This document shows positions 8,249 through 15,697 of a stretch of DNA of 37,545 nucleotides, piece after piece. Both the position numbers and the translations under genes were made by a program. The stretch is taken from assembly GCA_015068545.1 (NCBI GenBank), contig SVKH01000003.1, forward strand, positions 1 to 37,545. Direction: 5' to 3'. Within the stretch, counting starts at the first letter, position 1. Every line of letters starts with the position of its first letter. The DNA is from Oscillospiraceae bacterium (GTDB taxonomy: Bacteria > Bacillota > Clostridia > UBA1381). The notes below the pieces were generated by a model, which was not told the DNA's origin, made no database searches, and saw nothing but the letters and a program-made list of their open reading frames with translations.

Positions 8249-8337
8249 TCCATTTCCTCGTTCAATGTCTGTTTATACATAAGGTAGCTTTCTACACTAC
8301 CCGTTTTTTTAAACTCTTCCCAGTAATCTTTTTCCAT
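8179..8337 (-). CDS. yqzL: Small YqzL-like protein between era and recO
   Basis: A 52-codon gene starts MEKDYWEEFKKTGSVESYLM and follows GGGGGTAATTTCT. The pattern of aromatic W/F, the TGSVESYL motif and the position between era and recO match the short YqzL family known from Bacillus and clostridia, whose function is unknown. The first 39 codons include all the family-like sequence. The final part overlaps the start of recO by 70 bases in another frame and looks unconstrained. No membrane segment or signal is visible. Existence is supported by position, ribosome binding site and motif, but the exact C-terminus is as read. Confidence 0.75.
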   Translation of the reverse strand: MEKDYWEEFKKTGSVESYLMYKQTLNEEMEWTPLKQEVLSQDGQTTANQMQC

Positions 8338-8393
8338 AGAAATTACCCCCTTTATGTATTTAGGTTTGGTAATTTCACCTGAAGATATACTTG

Positions 8394-9290
8394 TTACATT
8401 TTGGAATCGTATCCAAAGTTTTTCATCATACGTTCCGAGTTTCGCCAGTCATCCTTAACTCGCACCCAAAGCTCTAAATAAACCTGCTTGTCCAGCATTT
8501 CCTCTATATCTGCCCTTGCATATCTGCCGATTTTCTTCAGCATTTCACCATTTTTACCTATTATAATGCCTTTGTGACTTGCTTTTTCGCAATATATTAC
8601 TGCGTGAATATCGGTGATGGTTTCCTTTTCCTTCATGCTCTCAATCTCAACAGCTATGCCATGCGGCACTTCCTGATCCAAAAGGCGCAAAAGCTTTTCT
8701 CGGATAATCTCTGCCGCAATTTGCTTTTCCGGTTGGTCGGTAACCATATCCTCATAATAAAACTGAGGGCCTTCCTCAAGGTATTTTTCAATCTCGTTCA
8801 TCAATAGGTCTATTCCGTCACCCATCTTTGCACTTATGGGCAAAACTGCGTCAAAAGCATGTAGTGACGCATATTCCGCTATTATCGGAAGCAATAATTC
8901 CTTTTTGACTGCGTCCGCTTTATTTATTACCAAAATAGCAGGAAGACCTATTCTGCCTATATTTTCTGCTATTTCCTTTTCCATTTCGCTCATTTTTCGA
9001 GTAGCATCCACCACAAAGATGAGGATGTCGGTTTCGCTCATGGATTCCTTTGCCACCTTAACCATATACTCACCAAGCTTGGTCCTTGGTCTGTGAATAC
9101 CTGGGGTATCGGTAAATACCACCTGATAAGAATCTGTTGTATGTATTGCCAGAATTTTGTTTCGGGTGGTTTGAGGCTTTGGCGAAACTATCGCCACCTT
9201 TTGACCTGCAATTTTATTAAGCAATGTGGATTTACCAACATTTGGCATACCAATTATAGCGGCAAAGCCGGATTTGTAACTTTTACTCAT
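8394..9290 (-). CDS. era: GTPase Era
   Basis: Era is an essential GTPase that binds the 3' end of 16S rRNA and takes part in 30S maturation and cell-cycle control. The 298-residue protein shows G1 GMPNVGKST at 14-22, G3 DTPG at 61-64, G4 NKAD at 123-126, and a C-terminal KH domain with GIIIGKNGEMLKKIG. Length is typical. ATG follows AAGGGAG and overlaps the dgkA stop by 4 bases, implying translational coupling. Neighbouring ybeY and phoH belong to the same rRNA-processing group. Confidence 0.97.
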   Translation of the reverse strand: MSKSYKSGFAAIIGMPNVGKSTLLNKIAGQKVAIVSPKPQTTRNKILAIHTTDSYQVVFTDTPGIHRPRTKLGEYMVKVAKESMSETDILIFVVDATRKMSEMEKEIAENIGRIGLPAILVINKADAVKKELLLPIIAEYASLHAFDAVLPISAKMGDGIDLLMNEIEKYLEEGPQFYYEDMVTDQPEKQIAAEIIREKLLRLLDQEVPHGIAVEIESMKEKETITDIHAVIYCEKASHKGIIIGKNGEMLKKIGRYARADIEEMLDKQVYLELWVRVKDDWRNSERMMKNFGYDSKM

Positions 9291-9739
9291 TTTTTATCTC
9301 CCTTTTTTCTTCCGCCAAAAAACAAAAACACTAGATCTGCTATACCTACTAAAAGGCACGGAATCAGCACCTTCGCATCCGAAAAAATGCGGTAAAGTGC
9401 ATCATAAATCCATCTGGTATCACCAAAAAGGCAAACTCCCACCAATACCGCACCAATAGCCGACATCAGTACAGCACCGGCTGATGCATCCTTGGCAAGC
9501 TTTGCAGTAGGTGAAATCTCGGTAGTGGCAGTATCTACTGCCCTTTCCACGGCGGTATTTATTAGCTCCGCTGTAATTACAGTAAAAATAGTTACAACCA
9601 AAGCCGCCCAGCCTGTCCGTTCAAGACCGTAAAAATATGCAAATATACATATTAGATTTGCTATAACCAAATGGAATCTAAGATTAAACTCTGTCCTTAT
9701 AGCATTATATATTCCCGTTATCGCGTAGATAAAGCTCAT
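9287..9739 (-). CDS. dgkA: Diacylglycerol/undecaprenol kinase DgkA
   Basis: A small integral membrane kinase of the prokaryotic DgkA family. In Gram-positive bacteria this family mainly phosphorylates undecaprenol to recycle the cell-wall lipid carrier. The 150-residue protein has three to four hydrophobic segments and the family signature AELINTAVERAVD, which carries acidic residues and an Asn of the active site. The C-terminal tail is lysine-rich. ATG follows GAGGGGAG, one base after the ybeY stop region, and the 3' end overlaps era. Position between ybeY and era is conserved in Firmicutes. Confidence 0.92.
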   Translation of the reverse strand: MSFIYAITGIYNAIRTEFNLRFHLVIANLICIFAYFYGLERTGWAALVVTIFTVITAELINTAVERAVDTATTEISPTAKLAKDASAGAVLMSAIGAVLVGVCLFGDTRWIYDALYRIFSDAKVLIPCLLVGIADLVFLFFGGRKKGDKK

Positions 9740-9740
9740 A

Positions 9741-10235
9741 TTACTCCCCTCTCGTTATGCCGATTTTATTAAGGATTTCCTCCTGTTTACCAAACATAAC
9801 CTTCTCATCTTCCTCACTTGTTACATGGTCATACCCCAATAGATGGAGCATGGAGTGGACTGTTAAAAAAGCCATTTCCCTTTTAAAACTGTGGCAGTAT
9901 TCCTCTGCCTGTGCTTTTGCGCGCTGAGCAGAAATCACTATATCTCCCAGAATTACAAAATCACCGTCCATATCATAGTCGGAATCAATTATATCCCCGT
10001 TTTCATCGAAAAACAGCATAGGAAAGGACAAAACATCCGTAGGCTTGTCTATGTCCCGTTGCTCTTTATTTATAAGACGAATCTCCTCATCGTCACAAAT
10101 AGTCACACTCACCTGAGCATCAAAGTCACAGCCTTCGAACTCTAGCGTCTTATCTATACACAGTTTAATCGTCTCTTTGATTTCTTCTTGTATTTCTATC
10201 TGCTCCCCGATATTCTCTATAATTACCTCTGTCAT
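9741..10235 (-). CDS. ybeY: Endoribonuclease / rRNA maturation factor YbeY
   Basis: YbeY is a zinc-dependent endoribonuclease involved in 16S rRNA 3'-end processing and ribosome quality control. The metal-binding motif HSMLHLLGYDH is at residues 127-137, and TDVLSFPM is at 66-73. The 164-residue length is normal. The chosen ATG places the first 24 codons over the end of phoH (71-base overlap). The N-terminus looks family-like, so the overlap seems genuine, although a shorter start cannot be fully excluded. Confidence 0.94.
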   Translation of the reverse strand: MTEVIIENIGEQIEIQEEIKETIKLCIDKTLEFEGCDFDAQVSVTICDDEEIRLINKEQRDIDKPTDVLSFPMLFFDENGDIIDSDYDMDGDFVILGDIVISAQRAKAQAEEYCHSFKREMAFLTVHSMLHLLGYDHVTSEEDEKVMFGKQEEILNKIGITRGE

Positions 10236-11205
10236 TTTGGCGTTTCTTCTCCTGTTCCGTATCGTATTTTTCGTATGCTTTTATAATCTTTTGTACCAAA
10301 GGATGACGCACAACGTCCTTCTCTGTCATGATAGAAAATGCTATTCCCTCTATATTCTTAAGCACCTTCTGTGCTACTTTAAGTCCTGATTTTTTGCCGG
10401 TAGGAAGGTCTATCTGCGTAATGTCTCCGGTTACTATGGCACGAGAACCAAAGCCTATTCTTGTAAGGAACATTTTCATCTGCTCCGGCGTGGTATTTTG
10501 TGCCTCGTCCAAGATGATGAAGGCGTTATCAAGTGTTCTTCCTCTCATGTATGCAAGAGGAGCTACCTCTATCATACCCTTTTCCTGATACCGGCTGAAA
10601 CCTTCTCCTCCAAGCATTTCGTACATTCCGTCATAAAGAGGTCTAAGGTACGGATCTACCTTGTTTTGCAAATCTCCCGGCAAGAATCCCAGTTTTTCTC
10701 CTGCTTCTACTGCAGGTCTTGTAAGGATGATACGGTTAACCTCCTTATTCCTGAGGGCTGTAACCGCCTTTGCCACTGCAAGGTAGGTTTTTCCCGTACC
10801 TGCAGGGCCTATTCCGAACACAATGGTATTGTTATTTATATCCTCTATATATTGCTTCTGTCCAAGGGTTTTGGTCTTGATAGCCTGACCGCGATGATTT
10901 ACTGCAATGCAGTCATCCCCTAACATTTTTATGTCTATTCCGCCATTTTCCTGTACCATAGTTATGGCGTAGAGGATTTTTTGCTCGTCTATTTCCTCTC
11001 GACGCTCCAAAATCTGCATCAGGATGTTTATTACTTCTCCTGCTTTTTCGATATTATCATCCTCGCCGGAAATTTTTATCATATTATCACGGAAAGATAT
11101 ACCCACTCCCAGACTCTTTTCCAATAATTTCAGGTTGGCATCAAAATCGCCAAAAAGGCTCTGCAAGTCTAAATTTTCAGAAACCTCAATCTGTCTTTGG
11201 TTCAA
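10165..11205 (-). CDS. phoH: PhoH-family ATPase/RNA helicase-like protein
   Basis: This is a cytoplasmic P-loop ATPase of the PhoH family, usually encoded next to ybeY and associated with RNA metabolism. The 346-residue protein has an N-terminal KH-like region, Walker A GPAGTGKT at 133-140 and Walker B ILDEAQN at 231-237. The final residues are a charged, Arg/Asn-rich tail that overlaps the start of ybeY. Translation probably starts at a TTG (11205), with AGAGGTG seven bases upstream. It overlaps the yqfD stop by 20 bases. The molecular substrate of PhoH proteins is not settled. Confidence 0.93.
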   Translation of the reverse strand: MNQRQIEVSENLDLQSLFGDFDANLKLLEKSLGVGISFRDNMIKISGEDDNIEKAGEVINILMQILERREEIDEQKILYAITMVQENGGIDIKMLGDDCIAVNHRGQAIKTKTLGQKQYIEDINNNTIVFGIGPAGTGKTYLAVAKAVTALRNKEVNRIILTRPAVEAGEKLGFLPGDLQNKVDPYLRPLYDGMYEMLGGEGFSRYQEKGMIEVAPLAYMRGRTLDNAFIILDEAQNTTPEQMKMFLTRIGFGSRAIVTGDITQIDLPTGKKSGLKVAQKVLKNIEGIAFSIMTEKDVVRHPLVQKIIKAYEKYDTEQEKKRQNDRGNYREYRGADRNTRRNQRDD

Positions 11206-12385
11206 ATATTGTCACCTCTTCTATAAAATTCTCAGCACCGATCTGCTCCTCAAATTCCATGGTAAGCTTAACCGAAACTGTCTCCTCATCAATTACACTG
11301 CATGCCACATCCTCGCTTAGCTTTAAGGCTCCGGGAAGAAGCTCTCCTGCTATATCTGCCTCCATTTCATTTTTGGCAAATTCCACTAAAACCTCCCGTT
11401 GGATTGGCTCTCTTATTATATTATACTCAATATGGCTGATTTTTTCAAGTCCTATACCGATATAATTCTCATATCCCATAGAAATTTCATACTTTTTTTC
11501 CATAGTATCGTAAAATTTAAAGTCACTCTCCGCATTTTTGTACAGAGGTAATTCAAATGAAAAGATCTTTAGTTTAAAAAAATTACGTTTTCTGCCTGTG
11601 TACTTCTTGTGGTTTAGGTAAAGCTTATATATACCTTCCCTTTCGTAGGTTGTCTTACCTTTACAAATACCCGATGCATGAACATCATATCCACTGCCGT
11701 CACCAAACCTGACATTACCGCTTATAAGTAATTCTCCGCAGGATACCATACGATTATTCTCCGCTACACAAGTACCACGTTTTGTAATAATCTCGGTTAC
11801 AACAGCATCCTTTGCCGCTACTATATTACATGGAGTATCAGGATCTACAATCTGTGGCGGAAGAATATTTTCCCGAACCGAAACTATCGCTCTTGTACCC
11901 TTTATGTACACCCAGCACCAAGAAATTCCATCTGTGTGAGCAAGGATTGTGTTCTTAATTTCAAGAGGCTCATCAAGTTTTGCCTTGGGCATTCCAACCT
12001 TTATCCCAGCTAGTTTTGCAGCACTTTCCACCATCTGGATATTCTCCTGACTGACACCGTCATATTCCACAGTCCAGATAAATCCCGATCCCAGAAACAG
12101 CACTATAAAACCCATTACCAATCCAGCCAGAAGAACAGGATGCCTTTTTACCTTTTCAAGAAAAAAAGCTCCGCCAAAACCGGCAATGCGTGAATATTCC
12201 ACTCCGTCCAAAAGCCGGCAATCCCTCTGATCCACAGTGAGAATCACCCCATCTTCTACCGGCTTTATATTCCTTGGCACAGCACCTGATTTTCGAATTT
12301 TTTCCAAGTCTTTTTCTATATTATTTCCTGATAACTTCAGAATAACATATCCTTTGATAAATTGGAAGAATTTAGTTAAAAGCAT
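11186..12385 (-). CDS. yqfD: Sporulation membrane protein YqfD
   Basis: YqfD is a mother-cell sporulation protein, under sigma-E control in Bacillus subtilis and required for efficient spore formation. This 399-residue homologue has a soluble N-terminal domain of about 80 residues, one strong membrane segment at about 83-107, and a large C-terminal extracytoplasmic domain, the normal family layout. ATG is preceded by GGAGGATACGGCT, 15 bases after the yqfC stop, and the 3' end overlaps phoH. The yqfC-yqfD-phoH order is characteristic of endospore-forming Firmicutes. Confidence 0.92.
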   Translation of the reverse strand: MLLTKFFQFIKGYVILKLSGNNIEKDLEKIRKSGAVPRNIKPVEDGVILTVDQRDCRLLDGVEYSRIAGFGGAFFLEKVKRHPVLLAGLVMGFIVLFLGSGFIWTVEYDGVSQENIQMVESAAKLAGIKVGMPKAKLDEPLEIKNTILAHTDGISWCWVYIKGTRAIVSVRENILPPQIVDPDTPCNIVAAKDAVVTEIITKRGTCVAENNRMVSCGELLISGNVRFGDGSGYDVHASGICKGKTTYEREGIYKLYLNHKKYTGRKRNFFKLKIFSFELPLYKNAESDFKFYDTMEKKYEISMGYENYIGIGLEKISHIEYNIIREPIQREVLVEFAKNEMEADIAGELLPGALKLSEDVACSVIDEETVSVKLTMEFEEQIGAENFIEEVTIFEPKTD

Positions 12386-12400
12386 AGCCGTATCCTCCCT

Positions 12401-12661
12401 TTATATAACCCTGAAGCTTTTTAGTCTGCCGGAGATAATAATGTTTTTATCCTGCATACCAACTATTTCAAAATCTTCTCCGCAAAACTCCAAAAGTCCC
12501 ATTCCGGAAACAAGTTTAACGCTCTCCTTCTTATAATCTGCAATGGAGGTAAAATCCTCCACAAAAATCTGATTATTTCCCAGTATCATTATTTTCGGCA
12601 TACCAAAAACCACCTGCGGCACAATCCCAAAACTGCCGAAAACCGTATCGCTGATATTCAA
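12401..12661 (-). CDS. yqfC: Sporulation protein YqfC (YabP/YqfC family)
   Basis: A small protein of the YabP/YqfC sporulation family, partner of YqfD. It has about 86 residues and contains the beta-rich core ending LVSGMGLLEFCGEDFEIVGM, typical of the family. No ATG is available. TTG codons occur at 12667 and 12661. The second lies 9 bases behind GAGG and is preferred, while the first is too close to it. It is the first gene of the long operon, and its promoter must lie in the 12668-12780 gap shared with divergent ylbJ. No sigma-A consensus is evident there, which would fit a sporulation sigma factor (inference). Confidence 0.86.
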   Translation of the reverse strand: MNISDTVFGSFGIVPQVVFGMPKIMILGNNQIFVEDFTSIADYKKESVKLVSGMGLLEFCGEDFEIVGMQDKNIIISGRLKSFRVI

Positions 12662-12780
12662 AATCAATCACCTCTTATCAATATATATGCCATTTTATTT
12701 AACTTAACCACCGTAATTTTTGGAATACTGCGGCACAACATATACTAAAATTAAATAAGCAGACATTTTAGGAGGTATTT

Positions 12781-13860
12781 ATGAAAAAGATTTTACTTTG
12801 GATTGGGTGTATACTGATTACAACCCTTATGCTCGCCTTCCCAACAGACAGCGTGGCTTATGCAAAAAAGGCATTGGATCTTTGCGGAGATACAGTCATA
12901 CCGTCACTTTTCCCGTTTTTTGTATGCTCCGGATTATTGGTTCATTCAGGTTTTTGCGGTACACTCTCCGCCCTTGCAAAACCTGTGATGAAGCCTCTTT
13001 TTAATGTAAATGAAAACGGTGCCGGTGCATTTATACTTGGAATAATCAGCGGTTATCCCTTAGGCGCAATCACAGCTTGTCAGCTATATGAATCCGGCTA
13101 TCTTTCAAAATATGAAGCAGAAAGATTACTGTCCTTTTGCAACAATTCCGGACCTTTGTTCATCCTTGGTGCTGTGGGAGTTTGTATGTATGCGGACACA
13201 AAAATCGGTTTACTATTATACATAGCACACCTTCTTTCTGCACTGACAGTAGGAGTAATTTTCCGATTTTACAAAAGAAACAAGCACACTGCACCAAAGG
13301 CAACTCTCACCACCTCAGAAAAGGACTTTTCCCAGATATATTCCTCTGTAATGCAAAGCTCGTTAAACAGTATTATCACCGTATGCGGTAGTGTGGTGTT
13401 TTTCGGGATGGCTACCGGTCTTATTGTGTCGCATCTGCCAATTGAGCCTGTGACACGGTCTTTACTTTTCGGCATACTGGAAATGACAGGCGGTGTTACT
13501 CAGGTAAGCAGACTTCACCTTGATATTACTCAAAAGCTGATGATGTCTGCGTTTTTGGTGGGATTTGCAGGTTTTTGCGTACATCTTCAGGTAATTTCCT
13601 CCATTTCGCGGTATAATCTCTCCCTTTTTCCGTACTTTTTCGGTAAAATCCTCCATGGAATTTTATCGGTGGTTTATATTTATCTGTTTTTGAAGTTCCT
13701 CCCTGTAAGCTGTGCTGTTTTTTCGCAACCTGTCAAAACCTACTCTCAAGGCTTCTTTGTTTCATCAATGTTCGCCTGCTTATCGGTAATATTCTTCCTT
13801 GCACTTTACCTGACATTCAAACTTAAAAGAACAACAAAAAAAGAACTGCAAAAAACTTAA
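12781..13860 (+). CDS. ylbJ: Sporulation integral membrane protein YlbJ
   Basis: YlbJ is a polytopic membrane protein with nucleoside-recognition (Gate) domains, needed for heat-resistant spores in Bacillus subtilis and expressed in the mother cell. The 359-residue protein contains multiple hydrophobic segments. Family stretches are GDTVIPSLFPFFVCSGLL near the start, the GIISGYPLGA motif with CNNSGPLFI, and the repeated gate half. ATG follows TTAGGAGG at 7-base spacing. It is divergent from yqfC-yqfD, giving two sporulation units back to back. The solute it might transport is unknown. Confidence 0.9.
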   Translation: MKKILLWIGCILITTLMLAFPTDSVAYAKKALDLCGDTVIPSLFPFFVCSGLLVHSGFCGTLSALAKPVMKPLFNVNENGAGAFILGIISGYPLGAITACQLYESGYLSKYEAERLLSFCNNSGPLFILGAVGVCMYADTKIGLLLYIAHLLSALTVGVIFRFYKRNKHTAPKATLTTSEKDFSQIYSSVMQSSLNSIITVCGSVVFFGMATGLIVSHLPIEPVTRSLLFGILEMTGGVTQVSRLHLDITQKLMMSAFLVGFAGFCVHLQVISSISRYNLSLFPYFFGKILHGILSVVYIYLFLKFLPVSCAVFSQPVKTYSQGFFVSSMFACLSVIFFLALYLTFKLKRTTKKELQKT

Positions 13861-13885
13861 TATGTTTTCGCAGTCCTAATTTTTA
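13843..13885 (+). terminator. Terminator overlapping the ylbJ stop codon
   Basis: GAACTGC (13843-13849) pairs with the later CGCAGTCC region, with a mainly A-T inner stem, and is followed by TAATTTTTATAA on the plus strand. The hairpin includes the last codons of ylbJ. No equally clear terminator for the convergent LRR gene was seen in the remaining gap up to 13976. Confidence 0.55.
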
Positions 13886-13976
13886 TAATACAGGGAATCA
13901 TGTAAATAGCAAAATTTGCATTTTGTTTCCAAATCCTATGGTAGTGCTTTAATTAAAGTCCAATCTTAATTTGGCT

Positions 13977-15677
13977 TTATTTTGCATACTCCCACGGTGC
14001 CCATGGGGCCATATCCGAAAGAGAATTCCATATCATTACCTTCGCCGTGGTATATTCTTTATCGGTAGTGTACGGAATAGGCTCGCCCTCATAAGTCTTC
14101 ACCATCACATCTACCAGCCTGTTTCCGTTATAAAGAGCAAGTACCATAGTATCTCCCGGATAAGATTTGGTATGATCTACCATAAAACTCTTATCATCCG
14201 GATCGGGCTCGTCACTGCCAATAAAGATAATTTCCTTACCAACCAGATTCCAGTCCTCATTATTTATGTTATTATACTCTTCCTCTGTTCCGTTGTAGTA
14301 GATTGTAGTTAGCGGACAATCAACAAACGCATATTCGCCGATATGTATAACACCACTTCCGATTACAAGAGTATTAAGGGAATCACACCCTGCAAAAGCG
14401 TAACCTCCAATATCCATCACACTATCCGGAATTGTGATACTTTCAAAAGCTGTACAAAAGCCAAAAGCCTCTTCACCTATCGTTTCAAGACTGCTAGGAA
14501 GATCGATTTCCGTAAGACTACGGCATTCCAAGAATGCATCCATTCTGATATAAGTAATGCTATCTGGAAGAATCACTTTTTCAAGACTTTCGCAGAACAG
14601 AAATGTTCCATATTGGATACCGTCCAAATTACCCAAAATCTCTACTGATACCAAATTTATACATCCTTCGAAGGCTAATGAACTAATGTATGTAATGCTT
14701 TCAGGCAGAACTATCTCTGTAAGCTCTTCGCATCCAGAAAAAGCACTATTTCCTATTATCTGTACACCCTCCGGTATTTCCACCTCACACAGGCAACTCC
14801 ACGAAAAAGCATGATCATCAATTGAAACCACACTGTTTGGCACACTGTAGCTCTCATCACTTTTTCCTGCAGGATAGTAAACTAATATCTCTTTATTTAT
14901 ATCAAAAAGAACACCGTTTTCCTGAGAGTAACAGCTGTTATTTGCATTCACATATATATTTTCAAGATTTGTGCTAGCATAAAAAGCTCCTGATTCGATA
15001 AATATCACACTTTCAGGAATTGTGTAACTTGTAGAAGGGTTTCCTGCAGGATATACTATAAGATCTGCTTTATCTTTGCTGAAAAGTACTCCGTTTTCTG
15101 AAGCATAGTTATTGTTATATGAAGATACGTTAATTGATTTCAGACTTTGACAGGTATAAAATGCATTACGTCCAATAGTTGTAACAGTGCTTGGAATATC
15201 TATACTACCCAAAAGTCTGCATGAAGAAAACGCACCAAATCCAATGGACACCAATCCTTCTCTCAAGTAAACACTTTCCAATCTTGAGCAAGCCTGAAAC
15301 GCCATGTCACCTATTGTTTCCACGCTAGGTGGAATACTGACTTCCTCAAGTCTTGTGTAAAAGAATGCACTACCTCCAATGCTTTTTAACGTATTTGGAA
15401 GGCTGACTCTTTGAACACCACAGAAATCAAACGCCTCGTCTGCGATGGAGGTAACACCATTACCTATTATGATCTCGGATATACTAAGATTATTCCAAGG
15501 CATATCATAATCTTCCTGCATATCGCCGGTACCGTTTATGGTAAGAACACCATTTTCGAATGTCCATGTGAGGTTATCTCCCCAAGTGCCACTCTCCGCA
15601 AGGACTGTCATGCCTCCCGGCACAAGCATCAGAATCATGCTAACAGCAATAAGCATTCCCAAAAATCTTTTTTTCAT
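13977..15677 (-). CDS. Secreted BspA-type LRR protein (566 residues)
   Basis: The protein has a signal peptide (about 1-27, MKKRFLGML). A conserved pre-LRR module follows (SGTWGDNLTWTF, then LTINGTGDM), then LRR_5 units to about residue 480. These are interrupted by two inserts of the type ENGVLFSKDKADLIVYP. The C-terminal module (about 495-566) runs from VLALYNGNRLVDVMVKTY to AKVMIWNSL and is shared with the other LRR proteins here. There is no sortase motif, transmembrane anchor or catalytic motif. It starts with ATG behind AAAGGAAACGGTATT, 20 bases after the preceding LRR gene, and is therefore very likely co-transcribed with it. It is probably a surface or secreted binding protein; the ligand cannot be told. 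Confidence 0.82.
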   Translation of the reverse strand: MKKRFLGMLIAVSMILMLVPGGMTVLAESGTWGDNLTWTFENGVLTINGTGDMQEDYDMPWNNLSISEIIIGNGVTSIADEAFDFCGVQRVSLPNTLKSIGGSAFFYTRLEEVSIPPSVETIGDMAFQACSRLESVYLREGLVSIGFGAFSSCRLLGSIDIPSTVTTIGRNAFYTCQSLKSINVSSYNNNYASENGVLFSKDKADLIVYPAGNPSTSYTIPESVIFIESGAFYASTNLENIYVNANNSCYSQENGVLFDINKEILVYYPAGKSDESYSVPNSVVSIDDHAFSWSCLCEVEIPEGVQIIGNSAFSGCEELTEIVLPESITYISSLAFEGCINLVSVEILGNLDGIQYGTFLFCESLEKVILPDSITYIRMDAFLECRSLTEIDLPSSLETIGEEAFGFCTAFESITIPDSVMDIGGYAFAGCDSLNTLVIGSGVIHIGEYAFVDCPLTTIYYNGTEEEYNNINNEDWNLVGKEIIFIGSDEPDPDDKSFMVDHTKSYPGDTMVLALYNGNRLVDVMVKTYEGEPIPYTTDKEYTTAKVMIWNSLSDMAPWAPWEYAK

Positions 15678-15697
15678 AATACCGTTTCCTTTCTTTT

